A stretch of DNA of 64,000 nucleotides, taken from positions 25,971,956 through 26,035,955 of the forward strand of contig CM049312.1 of NCBI GenBank assembly GCA_026874595.1, read 5' to 3'. The position numbers and the translations under genes are program-made. The first letter of the stretch is position 1. Each line of letters opens with the position of its first letter. This document shows positions 13,338 through 26,350 of this stretch, piece by piece. Under the pieces are notes generated by a model. It ran no database searches. It had not been told where the DNA came from and saw only the letters and a list, made by a program, of their open reading frames with translations. Source of the stretch: Sipunculus nudus (Eukaryota; Annelida; Sipuncula; Golfingiida; Sipunculidae).

Positions 13338-13790
13338 CTTCTTCCATGCCACTTCAGGTTCAGGTGGATCAAGTTCTTGGTAGCAATCGAATAAGGTTGG
13401 CGTCACCCATGTCGACTGCTTGACGAAACATCGCTCTGCAAATATAGCCAGCAATAATCGTGGTGATGTGTGGCGGAAACCAGTAGCGCCAGAGCCGTAC
13501 CAGGCGCAGCTCAAGCCTGCATCGATCTGATTGAGTTAGTAATCCCGAACCGACACGCTTCTTGAGGCAGCCGTACACGTGAGAAGTCGGCGGAGACAGC
13601 CGAAGCCGAGTGGACCGTAATCCCAAAGAACCCCAGCAAGCAGCAAATTATCCGCGTGTTGCATCAACGCATGGCTGGTAGTTTGTAGACTGAGCTTTCC
13701 CAGCGTGCCATCGGCAAACAGATCTAATTCAGCATGTATAAATATTTTATATGCCGCCTGTATCCGATTCTGCCTCCGCATCTAGATGAC
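13338..13790 (-). other. Possible 5' non-coding exon or promoter region of the UNC93A-like gene
   Basis: This GC-rich block stands out from AT-rich flanks and lies about 670 bases upstream of the UNC93A-like start codon on the same strand. On the minus strand it ends with AAG followed by GTAAAG at 13337, a good splice donor. Three short overlapping frames are open on this strand but resemble no known protein, and none joins the UNC93A-like frame, which has a stop just before its ATG. I infer a 5' untranslated exon plus promoter sequence. It could also be an unrelated conserved block. Confidence 0.35.
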
Positions 13791-14479
13791 AGGCGGTATT
13801 GGGACTTGATCGGGTCATTGATTAATGCCATTGCTGATAAGAAACCCTGCTCGCCGATTTGTTTCCTGTAGAAGACCAGTCAGAGGATCGCCTCCAGCTT
13901 TCCAGTCCCAGCCAACCTGCTGCTGTGCTGTGCTGGCGGTCCCGTCTCGGTTTTGCTAACACTCTGTTCTTGCTGTGTGCTTAATAACTGCGTTTATTAG
14001 GCAGAACACTAGAGTATATAGCGATCCCAATGGCCGGCAAGCATTCACCAACCCATTACTAACACAGGTGGCCGAGGAAGCAATATTAACTTGAGCATTG
14101 TGGCGTGCCAGTTAAACTCTCGTTTTGCTCTGTGTATGAATCAAACAAAAAAAAGCCTTTCATTGTGCTCATTGTAACGTGCTGGAATTATGAATTAATC
14201 AGTTCAAACAATTCGTTAATTAAAACATCAAAGTACTGATTCATTCCAATTTGCTGAAAATGCGGGAAACCTTTGTTTCTCCGTTAGATTAAAGAGTACG
14301 ATTAAGTATGGACGATCATTTTCGTATATTCATATAAATTATTCCCTTTCGTGTGGTATTGCACGCCTGAGAGACTTGAGAACGGTGGACACATTATTTA
14401 ACACCCGGATTATCTCGGGATGAATAAACAGTCCATGGTATCTTGTTGCCAGGCGCTGGCCAATGTGTCTGTTGATTTC

Positions 14480-14610
14480 CCGCCGAGCGGTTAGTTAATT
14501 AATTTTGAATGTTGACCCCTTGATCGCTCCGCTGCCATCAGCAGCTGCATTCATTATCCGCCTACACACTGATAGCAGAATCCTGGAAACATTAATGAGT
14601 CTTTTGGATA
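14480..14610. promoter_or_regulatory. Candidate conserved regulatory island
   Basis: TTAGTTAATTAATTTT (homeodomain-type) lies about 40 bases before GCAGCTGC (an E box), with ACATTAATGAG at the end. There is no frame of interest. The density of sites in an otherwise featureless stretch suggests an enhancer, which is inference. Confidence 0.22.
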
Positions 14611-14989
14611 ATAACAAAGCCATGATTAACCAGAATTAAAGATTAAATATTTCTGAATTACTTCTGTTAACGGCTTTTATTTCATTCGCAGAAAATTTCT
14701 AAATCTGCATCGTGATTCCTATGTCGATTTATTCTCGAAGTGCATCTGGCTCAAAGCAACATTAATATGTAAATTAAGCTATTAAGAACTTTGTTCTAAT
14801 GCCAATCAAAAAATTATGTGTGACATATTTTATAAGATATTGCAAACGCTTCAGTGGAATTTGTGTATTATAGTAGTGAACACACTTCCACCCAGACTTC
14901 TTGATTGGTAAAAAAAAAATATTAAATAATTCAAGATTTAATAATTGTTCATTACCTGTGCTGACCTCTTACACCTATGTAGCACGCAT

Positions 14990-15075
14990 CATCAAGACAT
15001 TCACAGGGGATAGGACACACACACAAACACACATTGGGATCGAACCCGCAAGGCTCAGTAAAGTCCGCCATGTGT
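14990..15075 (-). mobile_element. tRNA-like SINE head, fragment
   Basis: On the minus strand this holds a perfect B box GGTTCGATCC about 30 bases after a weak A-box-like TGGCGGACTT, followed by a GT-rich stretch. The spacing suits a tRNA-derived SINE head but the cloverleaf does not fold convincingly, so it is not called a tRNA gene. Confidence 0.35.
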
Positions 15076-15109
15076 ATCGAGAACTTTCAAGACAATTTTG
15101 ACAAGAGTC

Positions 15110-18100
15110 AAATGCGGAGGTAAATGCGCTCTGTCGTGTGACTACAACATTCTCAAGTTTGTTTCACGTGACACGGTGTGTTGCGTGTCAAATAGACGAA
15201 AGCTACATTTCGCTGCCTGTTAAAAGGAAAACCATTAAGTTTTATTGACAAATAAATGTCTACCTCCGGCATCACATTAAATAACACGGACAGTGAAAAT
15301 GAGGGTTCTTTGTAAGAACCGGCCACGAAGCCTGTTGTTGTGATGCCGTTATATCGAGTTGCGTATTCTTAATATTATAAAGAAAGTGTTAGTTTCTAGG
15401 GACAGACAAGGGATAGCATCAATAAATTAAGCTTGTATTTTTATCACACTGTGTCATTACGACTTGTTATTAACATGAAACCGACGCCAAGAAACGGCTG
15501 TAGAGCATTCCACTGTTGTGACATGCGATCATGCAACGTGATAACACTTCAGGTGTCACCGTAAGACAATTACCACACGGAATGGTCCCAATCAGACGCT
15601 AAAGGCAGAATTCATAATGTAACCTGAACACGTTGAAAATCATCAATGAACCACACAACGGCTGAATCAGTCGTGAATTAAAAACAAAATCTCAGAGGAA
15701 TAGCTGCATGCGAGGCTACAGTTATTCTACGCTCTCTCTCATACTAGCTCTATACAACCATTTTCTCTCATACTGTCTCTCGATCAAGAGTGATGTCTTA
15801 AATGATTACATTGAACGAACAACCTTCTATCGCCTATTAAGGATTCTTTGTTTGTATGCTCCCCAGGGAGCCAAGACAGGCTATATGAATGAAAAGGCCC
15901 GAAAGACCACACAGACAAAAATGAAACGTCGGATAAGACTGACGGTGGTATCAGATTATAAACACACACATTTTTTTACGTTTCAGCCGTTAATGATTAT
16001 TCTCTCTATGACTATTCTCTTTATTTGCAGCCGCCAAATACGTTGGACGTTTATATTTTTTTCCAAAAATGCCTGTCAAATGCATTAGAACGTCATTAAT
16101 ATTTAAATATGGTTAGGTGTTAAACGGAAGATCATACGCAGGGATTGTTTGTTTGTTAAGTAATGAAACCTACTAGACTATAGTTAGTTATGATTAGCTG
16201 ACAGAAGATTCTAGACAATTCAGATGCTTCTAGGAGGCTATGCTGGTAATTTCCATATAGGCAAGTTCCCGAAAACTCGTTAATAGAAGTCTCGGCTGAG
16301 TTCTGATAGTTAAGGCCGGCCGACTGCCGCCTCAAGATAGTCTGTTGTGCGGACGGTATGTCGTGAGACGTAGATTTGCACTTGGCGGACTGTCGGCAAA
16401 TTCCGCTTTAGGACGTTTATTGGTCCTTGGGATACGGAGCAGGGCGTATACAGGAATACTTTGTGTGTTGATGAATTGTATTTGGAGCCAGTTAACGTCG
16501 GGCGAAAGCCAGACAACTGTGTATTGTCGAAGAACTGTTTGTAAGACTGGAACCAGTCAACAGTGGGCAAAAGTCATTTGTGACGTTTCGGAATAAAATC
16601 TTGATTTGTTTGTTACCCCTTGACTTGAAATTTCTGGACTGTTGCGTGACAGATCCAGGGAATTATATGTCGTCTGCGTGTATGTTGTGACAGTATTTAG
16701 GATAAGTGTGGACCTTTTATATAGCTTTTTAAGTAAGAATCACAAAGAAATTACAACTGTTTCTTCATTGACATCTTCTGAATATATTCAGACTACAAGT
16801 CAGATTGGTCCGGAGACAATGTAGAAGTAGACTTAATAAAAGAGGAACATCATCCGTATAATAAGTCGGTAAAAGGAGCATGCATGCACACTATGGAAAC
16901 AGGATCCTTCCCTTATTTACCTTTAGTGTAACTTACAAAACGGGGCTCCTATAGCGAAGCGCCTAGGGGGAGGGTATAGGAAACTTTAAGACAATTTTCG
17001 GTATTAAGCGTATACTCTTCTATTTCTCATGATTTCCTAGGCCGAAAATTTGGGTCAGGGCCGCTCGCCCCTGCCCTCTTTATTCAAACCCTGCTTTATT
17101 TAAAATCTCATCTGTATATCCCGTACCCGTATTAAAGAAAATTATCTGCATTCTTGAATAATTTACATTTCTGAATTGCGCACCATTCTCTGATGTCAGT
17201 GAGTATTAAGTGCTTTCAGTGGTTTAAGCATGATTGTTCTTTTCTCTAACTCTCCCTTGAAGCTGATGCTTTTTCCAGCTGTTCTGCCTCGTTTTGCTTC
17301 GCTTTCCCTCTCATCGATCTTTAGCCTCATTAAATATCAATGGTCGTCAAACACTACACTTCCGGTGCTGTGCCACTGGGGGTTACAACGGTACGTTTAA
17401 ACAGCACTGCAGATAAGAAGGTTGTTGGTTAAGAAAAATTCGCAATACTCAAATCAGTAATAATTTAGAAGTCCGGCAAGCATCAACATTTGTTCTGTGT
17501 GTTCTACATATGATGATTGTCCTATTTTGAATTATTGAAACTTGGCAAGTGTAAAAATTTGTGTTCTTGTTGTACGCCCATGCATAACAACTGGGCACAA
17601 AATATTGAAACAATATCGGTCTATTTGAATTTTACTGGTCTTGCGTAAAATTGTCGTCGGACATAACAGTTTATGATTAGGAATAGAAGCGCTATGCAAA
17701 ATCCTGCCTGTAGATACATCTCATTTTATCAGTTAAATGGACATAATCAGGAGCAATATTATGCTTATTCTTTCACACTATCAGTTCAGTTTTGCTTTAT
17801 ACAAAAGTTTCCTAGCAAAACCATCACAGCACACAGTCTCAGTACCTCGCATATGGCTGTTTAACACCTTGTTATGGTTCTGTGTGTTTGTAAACACAGT
17901 CGACGTGTCTGTTTACCATGATAAAGCTGCGTGACCGGAGGTCCGACTTTGCGCATTTTGAGCATCAACACACCAGCAAGAACATTTATTACATTTTTAG
18001 GGCCAAGTCAGTAAGGGCATCTCCTGCTTGACAGGTGTTTTGGCTCTTGCGATGCACGCACTGTATTTATGCTGACGCCTGTGATCGCTTGTCGCAGTCG

Positions 18101-18340
18101 GACAAGGGTACAAATCCCTTTCATTTATCACCCTCATTTTATGGGAACAAAACATTTAACTATTAAATTTGGAGATAACAGATTATAGTTTCGTCGAAAT
18201 CTCTTTAATAATATTTTATGCATGTATATTATACCAAACATAATTCGGATATGATATGCACGAGACCACTGCCTCATTGAATTGTCATAAATATTAGTTT
18301 ATCATATGTGGTTAAATGTTGAAATAAGCGAATTTATAAC
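15110..18340. other. Non-coding DNA, unassigned
   Basis: Open frames around 15708-16088 and 16310-16596 occur on both strands and resemble nothing known. The block 16300-16620 is GC-richer and ends in AATAAA and a GTTACCCC stretch that could be an LTR remnant, but no second copy or defined ends were found. Confidence 0.35.
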
Positions 18341-19299
18341 AGAAAGGTGTTGGAAATTGAGCACAAATTATATTCGTACGACAAAATAGTAAGGGTTAAT
18401 CCTGTTTGTCATAAGGGGGGGGGGGGGGTTGGAGGGTATTTTATTTTTAGCAGGTGTCCTTGTTTTTGGGGATGCAGAGTGTGTGTGTGGGGGGGTGCAT
18501 CTTTCGGTGGAATGTCTCCCCTTTTCTGTGCAAACAAGGCCCATAGTTCCTATCAAAGTTCTCCAACTGAGCTTTTATGGTCCATTTTCTATGGCAATGT
18601 CTGCTCTGGATCAATAGTCACTTACTGTCTCCTGGCACACGCTGTTGGGAAGGTCAAAGATTATTGCTCCCTATTTTGTCCGTGACGTCAGAGCACCACA
18701 AAGCGCATATCAGTCTCAAAGGGAATTACATCTAACGATTCTGACCGACACAATGACAGACAGGCGATACTGTCAAAATATAATGATCACATAATGATAT
18801 ATGTGGTTTTGATACTCACCAATGTGTGGAGATTTAATTGTTATTATAGGTATTAAAGTTACTGCATAAAAAGGTAAACGTATTCTTAAGTTAGTTATTA
18901 GTTAATACTGATCACATATATACAGTTACATGTGAAACAATGTTTCATAAGCCACTTTTTTCTTTTCGGAAGAAACGTCTGTATCTAAAAAATCTCATTA
19001 TTCACACAGTTAAATTAAATCTAAATAACCTATCAGAAAATATAAATAAGGTCAATGAAACATCAACAGTGGATGAAATATATTTGATTAATTAACGTAA
19101 TTAGCGAATTATATAATTAAAATAAAAACTAAAAATTATGTAACGTTTGCTTGTGAAAGAAATTTAAAGACAAACAAATGCCTGGTTATCGGTCACCATT
19201 CAATTGTATCCAAGTTACACACAACCATGGGTGCTTATTCTATTTTAGTTTTGGATCACTGTTTCTGCAAAATATCCTCGAATTTCGAAATTAACGAAG

Positions 19300-19560
19300 G
19301 GAGATCAAACGCCAAGCCCTGCAGAAGTAACCAAAAATAAATGGCGGAGTTTTATTTTTGAACGAAACTACATCAATGATTAACTTAAATTTAAATCCAT
19401 TATTTCCGCTTTAAGTGTTCTAAATTGCTGGGTCATTAATGCCTCCCCTGCTCATTGCCGCGTTCACTTTTTACGTTATTAATCTCGTCCTCGACGTCGG
19501 GTGAAATTAAACATCTGATCTGGGGTAATTAACCGACGAGAGATATATTTTATCGACAGG
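19300..19560. promoter_or_regulatory. Candidate conserved regulatory island
   Basis: This island contains GGTCATTAATGCC, a TCGACGTCGG CRE-like palindrome and GGGGTAATTAACC, with no open frame. Spacing and composition resemble developmental enhancers. Confidence 0.22.
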
Positions 19561-19687
19561 GATAGATTCTGGAATATGGTCAAGGGAACATTAGAGGAGT
19601 CCAAAGTGTAAAAAACGTTACCCCCCCCCCCCCCAGCACTAGAAAGAACAACTTTCTTTTCTGTCTGTTTGTCAACGTTCTCCCGCT

Positions 19688-19689
19688 CT

Positions 19690-19753
<64 letters not shown>

Positions 19754-19834
19754 GGTATTATTCATATAACACGAATTCAGCTCCCACGAAACACTGTTGT
19801 CGTTCAGACCGGAACTAATCATAGGAACTGAATA

Positions 19835-19905
<71 letters not shown>
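19688..19905. repeat. CT and AT microsatellites
   Basis: A (CT)n run passes into (AT)n at 19688-19750, and a second (AT)n of about 60 bases starts near 19836. A run of 14 C residues lies just before at 19621-19634. Confidence 0.9.
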
Positions 19906-19979
19906 TGTTTATCAAAACAGTATCCAATAAACCAGATCCCTATTACTGATACTCGTTATTTTTTATCTTATATACATCC

Positions 19980-20270
19980 TATCTAAAGGCCATATGGAGG
20001 CGGATGCATTCGGCTGTCACCGGATTCTGGTATTTACCCATAGAAGATTGGCCGCCTCTGGTGATGAGACAGACATTGTCCGCCTACAATAAGACACGTA
20101 GGCATAATGTCTGTGCAGACTCCAGGCGATCAGATGTAAAACTTAGGAATCAGTAATAACACGGTAATTAAAGGAAGGCGATGACATCTCAAGGCTGGGT
20201 GCTCATTACCGTGCCCGGATAAAACCGCTGAAGGCTCAAGCGTCTTCCGCGGAGTTTACGGAGGGATGTA
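19980..20270. promoter_or_regulatory. Candidate conserved regulatory island
   Basis: A GC-balanced stretch directly after an AT microsatellite, without a frame on either strand. It repeats GTCCGCC/GGCCGCC-like words and contains ACGGTAATTAAAGG. Confidence 0.2.
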
Positions 20271-20499
20271 TCTGTGAGTTTTCAGACAGCCTGGTTCTGG
20301 CGTCATTACATACAGGATTTGATCAGTTCTGTTAATAACAATGGGCTGGAAAGGCTTCGTTCTTTTCAAACACGCACACACACCGTCACAAACACAACAC
20401 TGACTTACCCCCCCCCCACCTCTCTCGTCCTCACACACACACACACATGCGGCGCTATACTTATGCCGTCATGTGACTACTCCTTTTATTGAATATCAC

Positions 20500-22287
20500 C
20501 ATTCCATATGTGAAGTGTTAATTAGTTATTTCTTTTTTTTTATTTGCGCCAATGAATGCACACAGACCAAGTTAACTGGTTATGTGTATTAAATACTAAC
20601 ACAGCAATAATAGTAGAGTGATTCGTTTTGGCTTGAGTAACCGAGTTACATATGAATCTAACCATATTATTTTCCGGCCCCCTCCAAGTCATCAGAATAT
20701 ACACTACATAGGGATTTTAAGTCGGTACCACGGTCACACTATGACTTATGCACATACACAAGTATAGTACAACAGTCAATGGGAAATCGTTTAACTGTAA
20801 AAAAGCCACAGCAATCACACGGCCATCCTGCTTGAAATATTAATACAAAGTACGTTGATTATAACATCAGCAGTGGATCCGACGTGACGGCAAATTACAG
20901 CATCGTCCACATAAGGCAAGAGAAATATTAGTATGATAACGAAAAAGTAAATGATAAATGACTCATAATAAAATATAAAGGACAATCAATATCACTCAGC
21001 CTCTACTTGTCACCAGCTTCCGGTAAAGTTTTACAGCACAATACAGTGGTCCTTGGGAAATTATTCGCTGATGAGACGCCCGGGGGAATCGCCTGAAAGC
21101 GACCTCCTCAAGGATTGATGTCTTTTATTGACAGAAAGAAATGGCTTAATGTGGCAATTAACGCTCGGCATGCCAAGTCGAAGAAGTGATAAATTGTTCC
21201 TTTCTTCTGGAGAAAATATTAGAGCTGCCAGCTTCAACTACCTTAAGACCCATGCATCATCAAATATGTTACTACCGAGTAATCGCCACAGCTAGTCGCC
21301 AATATGACCACGTTTATACAAGTGTTCTTATCATTAACATGGAGTAGCTTTATAATATGTAGAAAAATAACATTGCGAGCAAGTTTTGTTTTATATAACA
21401 TAATATATTATATGCTTTATTTGTTCTCCGGGTATGTAATACATTTCCATTGCGGTTTTCAGGCTAGCCGTAGTATTATATTGTTGAGTATTAATTTTGC
21501 ATAGCTTGTCATTTTCGGGACACGACTATACGAGAGCAGGAAATATTGATGCCAGTCCAGTCCTGATAACGGACGTAGGCGGATTATAAACTGTTTTATT
21601 TCTGTGATTTAACATAATTTTTAGCGTAGCTGCATATTTATGGTGTGATGAGATATATGTCATATATTTACCTAGGTCACATAAAAATCCGAAATGCATC
21701 TATATTTTGGGAATTTAGTCCGAAGACTTGTCAACACTTTTGAAACTGATATCATTCCTTGTACTAATATTGTTCAGTGGATAATATGTCTCAAATAACT
21801 CACCTTCAAATATAAATCCCTATTAATAATGATTCCATCAGCTGCTCATAGATGATATGTATCTATTGCCCACAGCTAGGTCATATTAGAAAAATAAATC
21901 TCAACACAAAATATAAACTTCATGGTTTGCTTTTACATTTCAGCAAACTCTTTAAAATGGCTTCATGACTTGCTTTTATATATGCTATGTATTATTATCT
22001 TTGACATCGTTTTCATAGTGTGACATCATATTTTTGCATAAGATCATTGAAAATGAAACTATACATATATCATTATGGAAACCGTACGAACGCATTTCCC
22101 CTAGTTTTAAACTGTAATTGTGTATTTCTGAAAACACTTTTAAGTCACAATATATTCTTAGCTAGGGAAACAGAAAGTTAAACCATGATTCAAATATAAC
22201 GTTTTGTCTCATTCACATCTATAACCGTGACACCGTTCAAATTTGAAATTTATCATCTTAGCCACTTAATCAGAATGGTTGTGCTTT

Positions 22288-22324
<37 letters not shown>

Positions 22325-23980
22325 CAATTTGATCAGATATTAAAAGTTTCTTCGGTAAAGTCATCCTGTGTTCGCCCTTTGTTCGTCTCTCTTTGGCGTA
22401 CAACTGTAAGATTACAATATGATATATTTTTGTCACATTTTGTAAATATATAAATAACACCATGAATCTTGAGTCACTTTCGTCAAATAAAATTAAACCC
22501 ATTTCTTCTAAATATATAGAAATCATCTAATTTACTTTCAAATTATTTTTTAACATTTAAAAAAATCTCTTGTTATGGATCATTTCAGTTGTCTTCGCTG
22601 GTAGAGCGATTTATTCCAGTTATCTCTAAACTTTTTCATAACTTGACCTTACGGTTACACACACTAATTACGGCCGATGAAGCGTCTAGGAGCGAAATCA
22701 ACGGAAACATATTTAAGAAAGCTGGCAAAAATAAATCAATTATCTTTCGTAATCATTAGGGTTTATCGGTGGTGACTTAGAAAAACTGGAAATGAAATTG
22801 GACGAAGCGCCCCATCAATACATCATCCTTTTCTGCATTTCTAATTACTTGAGGCATGACGAGTCTGAAGTGTTTATCGGATAGGGTTTGGATAGTTATT
22901 TCATAGTGGAAAGTGTATTAAGTGTAAACCGTATAATTTTCCTGATTTGGGGGAAAGATGTACAGTGCATAATGCCCCTTAAATCCTCTAATGCTATTGT
23001 TAGTTGATGAGGTTTCCTGAAATTTAATGTTCCTGTATTGACAATATCTCTAGTACCTAACTAAAATATTTTAAAGTAATAAGAAGTAGACTCTTTTCAT
23101 AAAAGGTTTGGGAGGCCTAGATATATGTTATTTTCAACGGCGAAGTAATTCTTTACCAGAAATCAACTCGCATACTCTATAGATATCATATAGTCCTTTG
23201 TATAGCAAAACTTTTTTTCTTTCTGTATTGCGAAAGGAGGACATTTTAATCAATATTTGACAGTGGAAACAGCCTACAACAAATTAATCATAAATATATA
23301 AAGAAAAAAATGAATAGGTGGCTTTATTAATCCATAGGGAAATAATATATACATAGGAAGCTTTAATAATTAACCATTATTCCTAGCAGACCGGCTTACA
23401 CATCCCATACAATATAATATAGAATGTATATTAAAATTCCACCGCCCGCAGGCGACCGGAATTAAATTTGATTTATGGTTGATGATGAAATCAGATATTA
23501 AACTGGAAAGCAATGTCTGTCCTTTTATTTCGAACAATAGGCTTGGAAGAATGATAACAGCATGTGCTTACAAAACTTTAAGTTAAAAAAAAATAATGGT
23601 TCCATAGAGCCGAAATTTATTTCTGGTGGCTATCAATGACATCTGAGGTCAAGCGCACATACTGTTTCGTACAATGCACGACTGGTGTGACTGCATAATA
23701 CCAGAGAACTTTGAAAAAAATATTAATGTACTATTTCTTAAATCTTCCATTTCCGGTTAAAGAACCAGACAATTGGTCATTTGTCTTTGTCTCAACGGCA
23801 GGAAGTCATAAAGGTGGATATTAACATGCCACTGACTGAAATAAATCCTATTGTCACGCAACGTCATCTAAATCAAAACTAGAAGTGGCAATATAAGTTT
23901 TTTATATACCTTATACAGCAGGCGTGGATGTCATGTCATGACCAACAATATCAAGAGCTACTCGGAAATGTCGTAAAACA
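20500..23980. other. Non-coding DNA with a GC-richer patch at about 21040-21200
   Basis: AT-rich overall. The patch near 21040-21200 includes ATGAGACGCCCGGGGGAATC and has no frame. A CA/TA microsatellite lies at 22288-22324. Nothing else is supported. Confidence 0.35.
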
Positions 23981-24017
23981 AAGAGCAATTGTTTTGCCGT
24001 ACGGCGGGCGTGCAGGG

Positions 24018-24031
24018 TGACCTTTTGACCT
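24018..24031 (-). promoter_or_regulatory. Perfect DR2 nuclear-receptor element
   Basis: Read on the minus strand the site is AGGTCA AA AGGTCA, two perfect half-sites spaced by two bases, the DR2 arrangement recognised by RXR heterodimers such as RAR/RXR. It lies in a GC-richer ORF-free block (about 23990-24160). Its target gene, if any, is not in view. Confidence 0.45.
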
Positions 24032-25040
24032 ACAGAATCTTACTTTGTGCGGGGTCCTGTATTTATGGAGGGTGTTTATTCAGCTAAGACTCGGATAAGA
24101 ACGCAATTAAAATGGCAATTGATCAAACCGGAAAGCAAATCTAGCGGGCAATAAATTTTCTGCGGCCATCCTACCAGCGTGTTTGTACAAGGAAAAAAAT
24201 AACAGAACTGGAAGGGTCAATACAAACGGATTCAGCGTTGCCTTGTTTACGTGGAAGGATAATGTTATACGTTTCATTGGGTTCAGTAGGGAATCTTGAT
24301 TTTTAGATTTCTAAAACTGAAAACAACACTGTCAGGTAGCGGAGGCATTGGGTTATTATTGTCGTGGGTTTGTTTTTCTGTTAGCAAATTTTACTAAAAA
24401 TTATGGAAATTAGAAAAAATTGACCATTAAGTATATGCATGTAATCTGGATCGCCGTAATTTGTTTTTGTTTAGAGGATTCTTTACCAATGCGACCTGCA
24501 ATGTCGTTACTCACTATAATTACGGGAAACTGTAAGTGTATATTTCAAAAGGAGATGAAAGTTTCTGCTACTTGCAACATTCGCAGGTATCAAGCTGGCT
24601 AGCTTCCTTTTATTTCAAAATAAGCTCACTTAAGAAAGCAGCTGACTGTTTCTTGGCGATTTAAATAATGCAGTTTTTTATATGATATAATCTTGAAATA
24701 TCATATGAAAAGAAATATATGTTTCATCAATACGAATACCATTAGATATAACACATATCCGGTTTTAATAATGGGTCTAGTACTAACTCCAAACAATTTT
24801 TGAATTAATGATACATGATGGGTTTATTTGGACAGGCATGCTTCAATAAAGCATTCTGACGTTTTTTCTGTGATCAGGTGAAAAGGTTTTATTTACGCCT
24901 TTTACCTGGGGAATAGACAACATTTTTTTGCTGATCAGTGGACGCGCATTTTATTTCCTCCGCCAGGGTGGTATGCGGCCATTCCCGATCTTGTGTTTGT
25001 GTGTGGGTATGTGTGTATGTGTTTGTTCAAAATTTAAACC

Positions 25041-25184
25041 AGGCAATCATGAGCGGGATGGGGCAAATGAAGAAACGATAAGATATGGTGTGGATCCCGA
25101 ATATGAGCCAGTAACGTCATCAATGGATAGCCACAAATCTGCAGTCACTTATGCACGAATAAACCTGAGAATATGGGTCGAAAA
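25041..25184 (+). CDS. Candidate exon for a receptor-like cytoplasmic tail with tyrosine motifs
   Basis: After an AAACCAG acceptor-like site the frame encodes a hydrophilic stretch with IRYGVDPEYEPVTSS and SAVTYARI. VTYARI fits the ITIM pattern (I/V/L/S)xYxx(I/V/L), and YEPV resembles an SH2-docking site. A possible donor GTAAAT follows at 25185. A short downstream frame contains DYVPVT before a stop. No transmembrane or extracellular exon is visible, so the call rests on motif content alone. Confidence 0.2.
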
Positions 25185-26094
25185 AGTAAATGGCGGAGGC
25201 TTGCATTCCTTAGAATACAGCTTTTAGTTTGATATATATTTTGATAAAAGCAAACAGGTAGATTATGTACCCGTTACATAATGATATGGACCACGAAGAA
25301 CATCTGAATAGAGATGATGAAGGTGAAAAAGTACACGAACTATCAAGGAAAATGACGGAGACAATGTGAATCGACTTGGCACGTGTCAACTCGGTGTCCA
25401 CAGGGACACGACCTGAATTTTAAATGAGACCTTAGTATTAGTATTCTTGTCCGAGAAGAAGTTTTATTTTACTTCTTTATATAAGCAAAATAAGCTGGCA
25501 ATTCTAATTATATAGATGCCGTCTCGCCGGCGCACCCTGTCAACGAATAGGGTCCCGTTGTGAATTAATAAGGTTTCATTTGATGGCAATGTCTGCGGGC
25601 CAGGAAACCCGGAGATCCTTACCCGGAGAAACTTACTATTTTGAAATTATGAAAAAAGGTTTGACATTTCGTCGGCCGGCTTTTTTTTCACCACTGGGTC
25701 TTGAGATATCAAAATCTATATGAAAGCTCTGGTAATACCTGACAGATAGCTGAACAGCTTAAAAATAGACTGTGTGGGATTTAAAATTCATGTGTATCCT
25801 CCATGAATGACAACCATAATCTACCTTTTTTTACTCTCATATCACGTAAAAGACAGCATAGATTCATATCTAACATATATGAAGCCGACAAATAGATACC
25901 ACATTTCTTAAGACTGAAATATATATATAGACGAATCCTGTATTGTCCACCCGAATAGATAAGCAGGCTTATAATAAGTATATAGTTTTTTTTTTATATC
26001 ACAATGAAGAATATTTTTATATCCGCACTTTAAGCTTATTTATTTTACGTGGATATACAAAGAGTTATTATAACTTAAATTAAGCACAGTAGTG

Positions 26095-26215
26095 TCGGGA
26101 GTTGGGAGGAAACCGGAGAACCCGCAAAAAAACCGTCGGCCTTCTACGGGCCACTACAACATACTTTCATTGCCACGCTAGGGATTGAACCCGGGCCGCC
26201 AGCTGAGAGTATCGT
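26095..26215 (-). mobile_element. tRNA-like SINE fragment
   Basis: Read on the minus strand it contains a pol III B box, GGTTCAATCC, preceded by a GC-rich tRNA-like stretch. About 60 bases downstream comes GGTTCTCCGGTTTCCTCCC, a block I associate with the central domains of metazoan SINEs. A clear A box was not found. It is probably a SINE copy, although the exact family is unknown. Confidence 0.45.
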
Positions 26216-26225
26216 GTTCTGTCGA

Positions 26226-26350
26226 GGTCCAGGCCCCTGTATGGCTGTGAAAGGTTCTTCGGCTAAGATGCTAAGATGATGACAGGCTTCAACCGGGTCG
26301 TCAGCAGAGAAAGTCGTGCGCTGTACCCCTCGACTGTCCAGGTCCAGGCC
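26226..26350. repeat. 115-bp period repeat interrupted by the hAT-like insertion
   Basis: GGTCCAGGCC occurs at 26226-26235 and again at 26341-26350, giving a 115-bp unit. The unit contains GGCCCCTGTATGGCTGTG and GATGACAGGCTTCA. Related sequence resumes at 28147 beyond the insertion, with GGCCCCTGAATGGCTGTG and later ATGATGCAGGCTTCA. The family is not recognised. Confidence 0.5.

Noticed and set aside
14990-15075. A genuine tRNA gene on the minus strand
   Set aside because: Only the B box is convincing; no cloverleaf could be drawn.
16090-16620. Possible LTR ending in AATAAA and GTTACCCC
   Set aside because: No second copy, no TG/CA termini with matching flanks and no primer-binding site could be found.
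18085-18125. GGGTACAAATCCC as another tRNA-like B box
   Set aside because: It departs from the B-box consensus and has no A box nearby.
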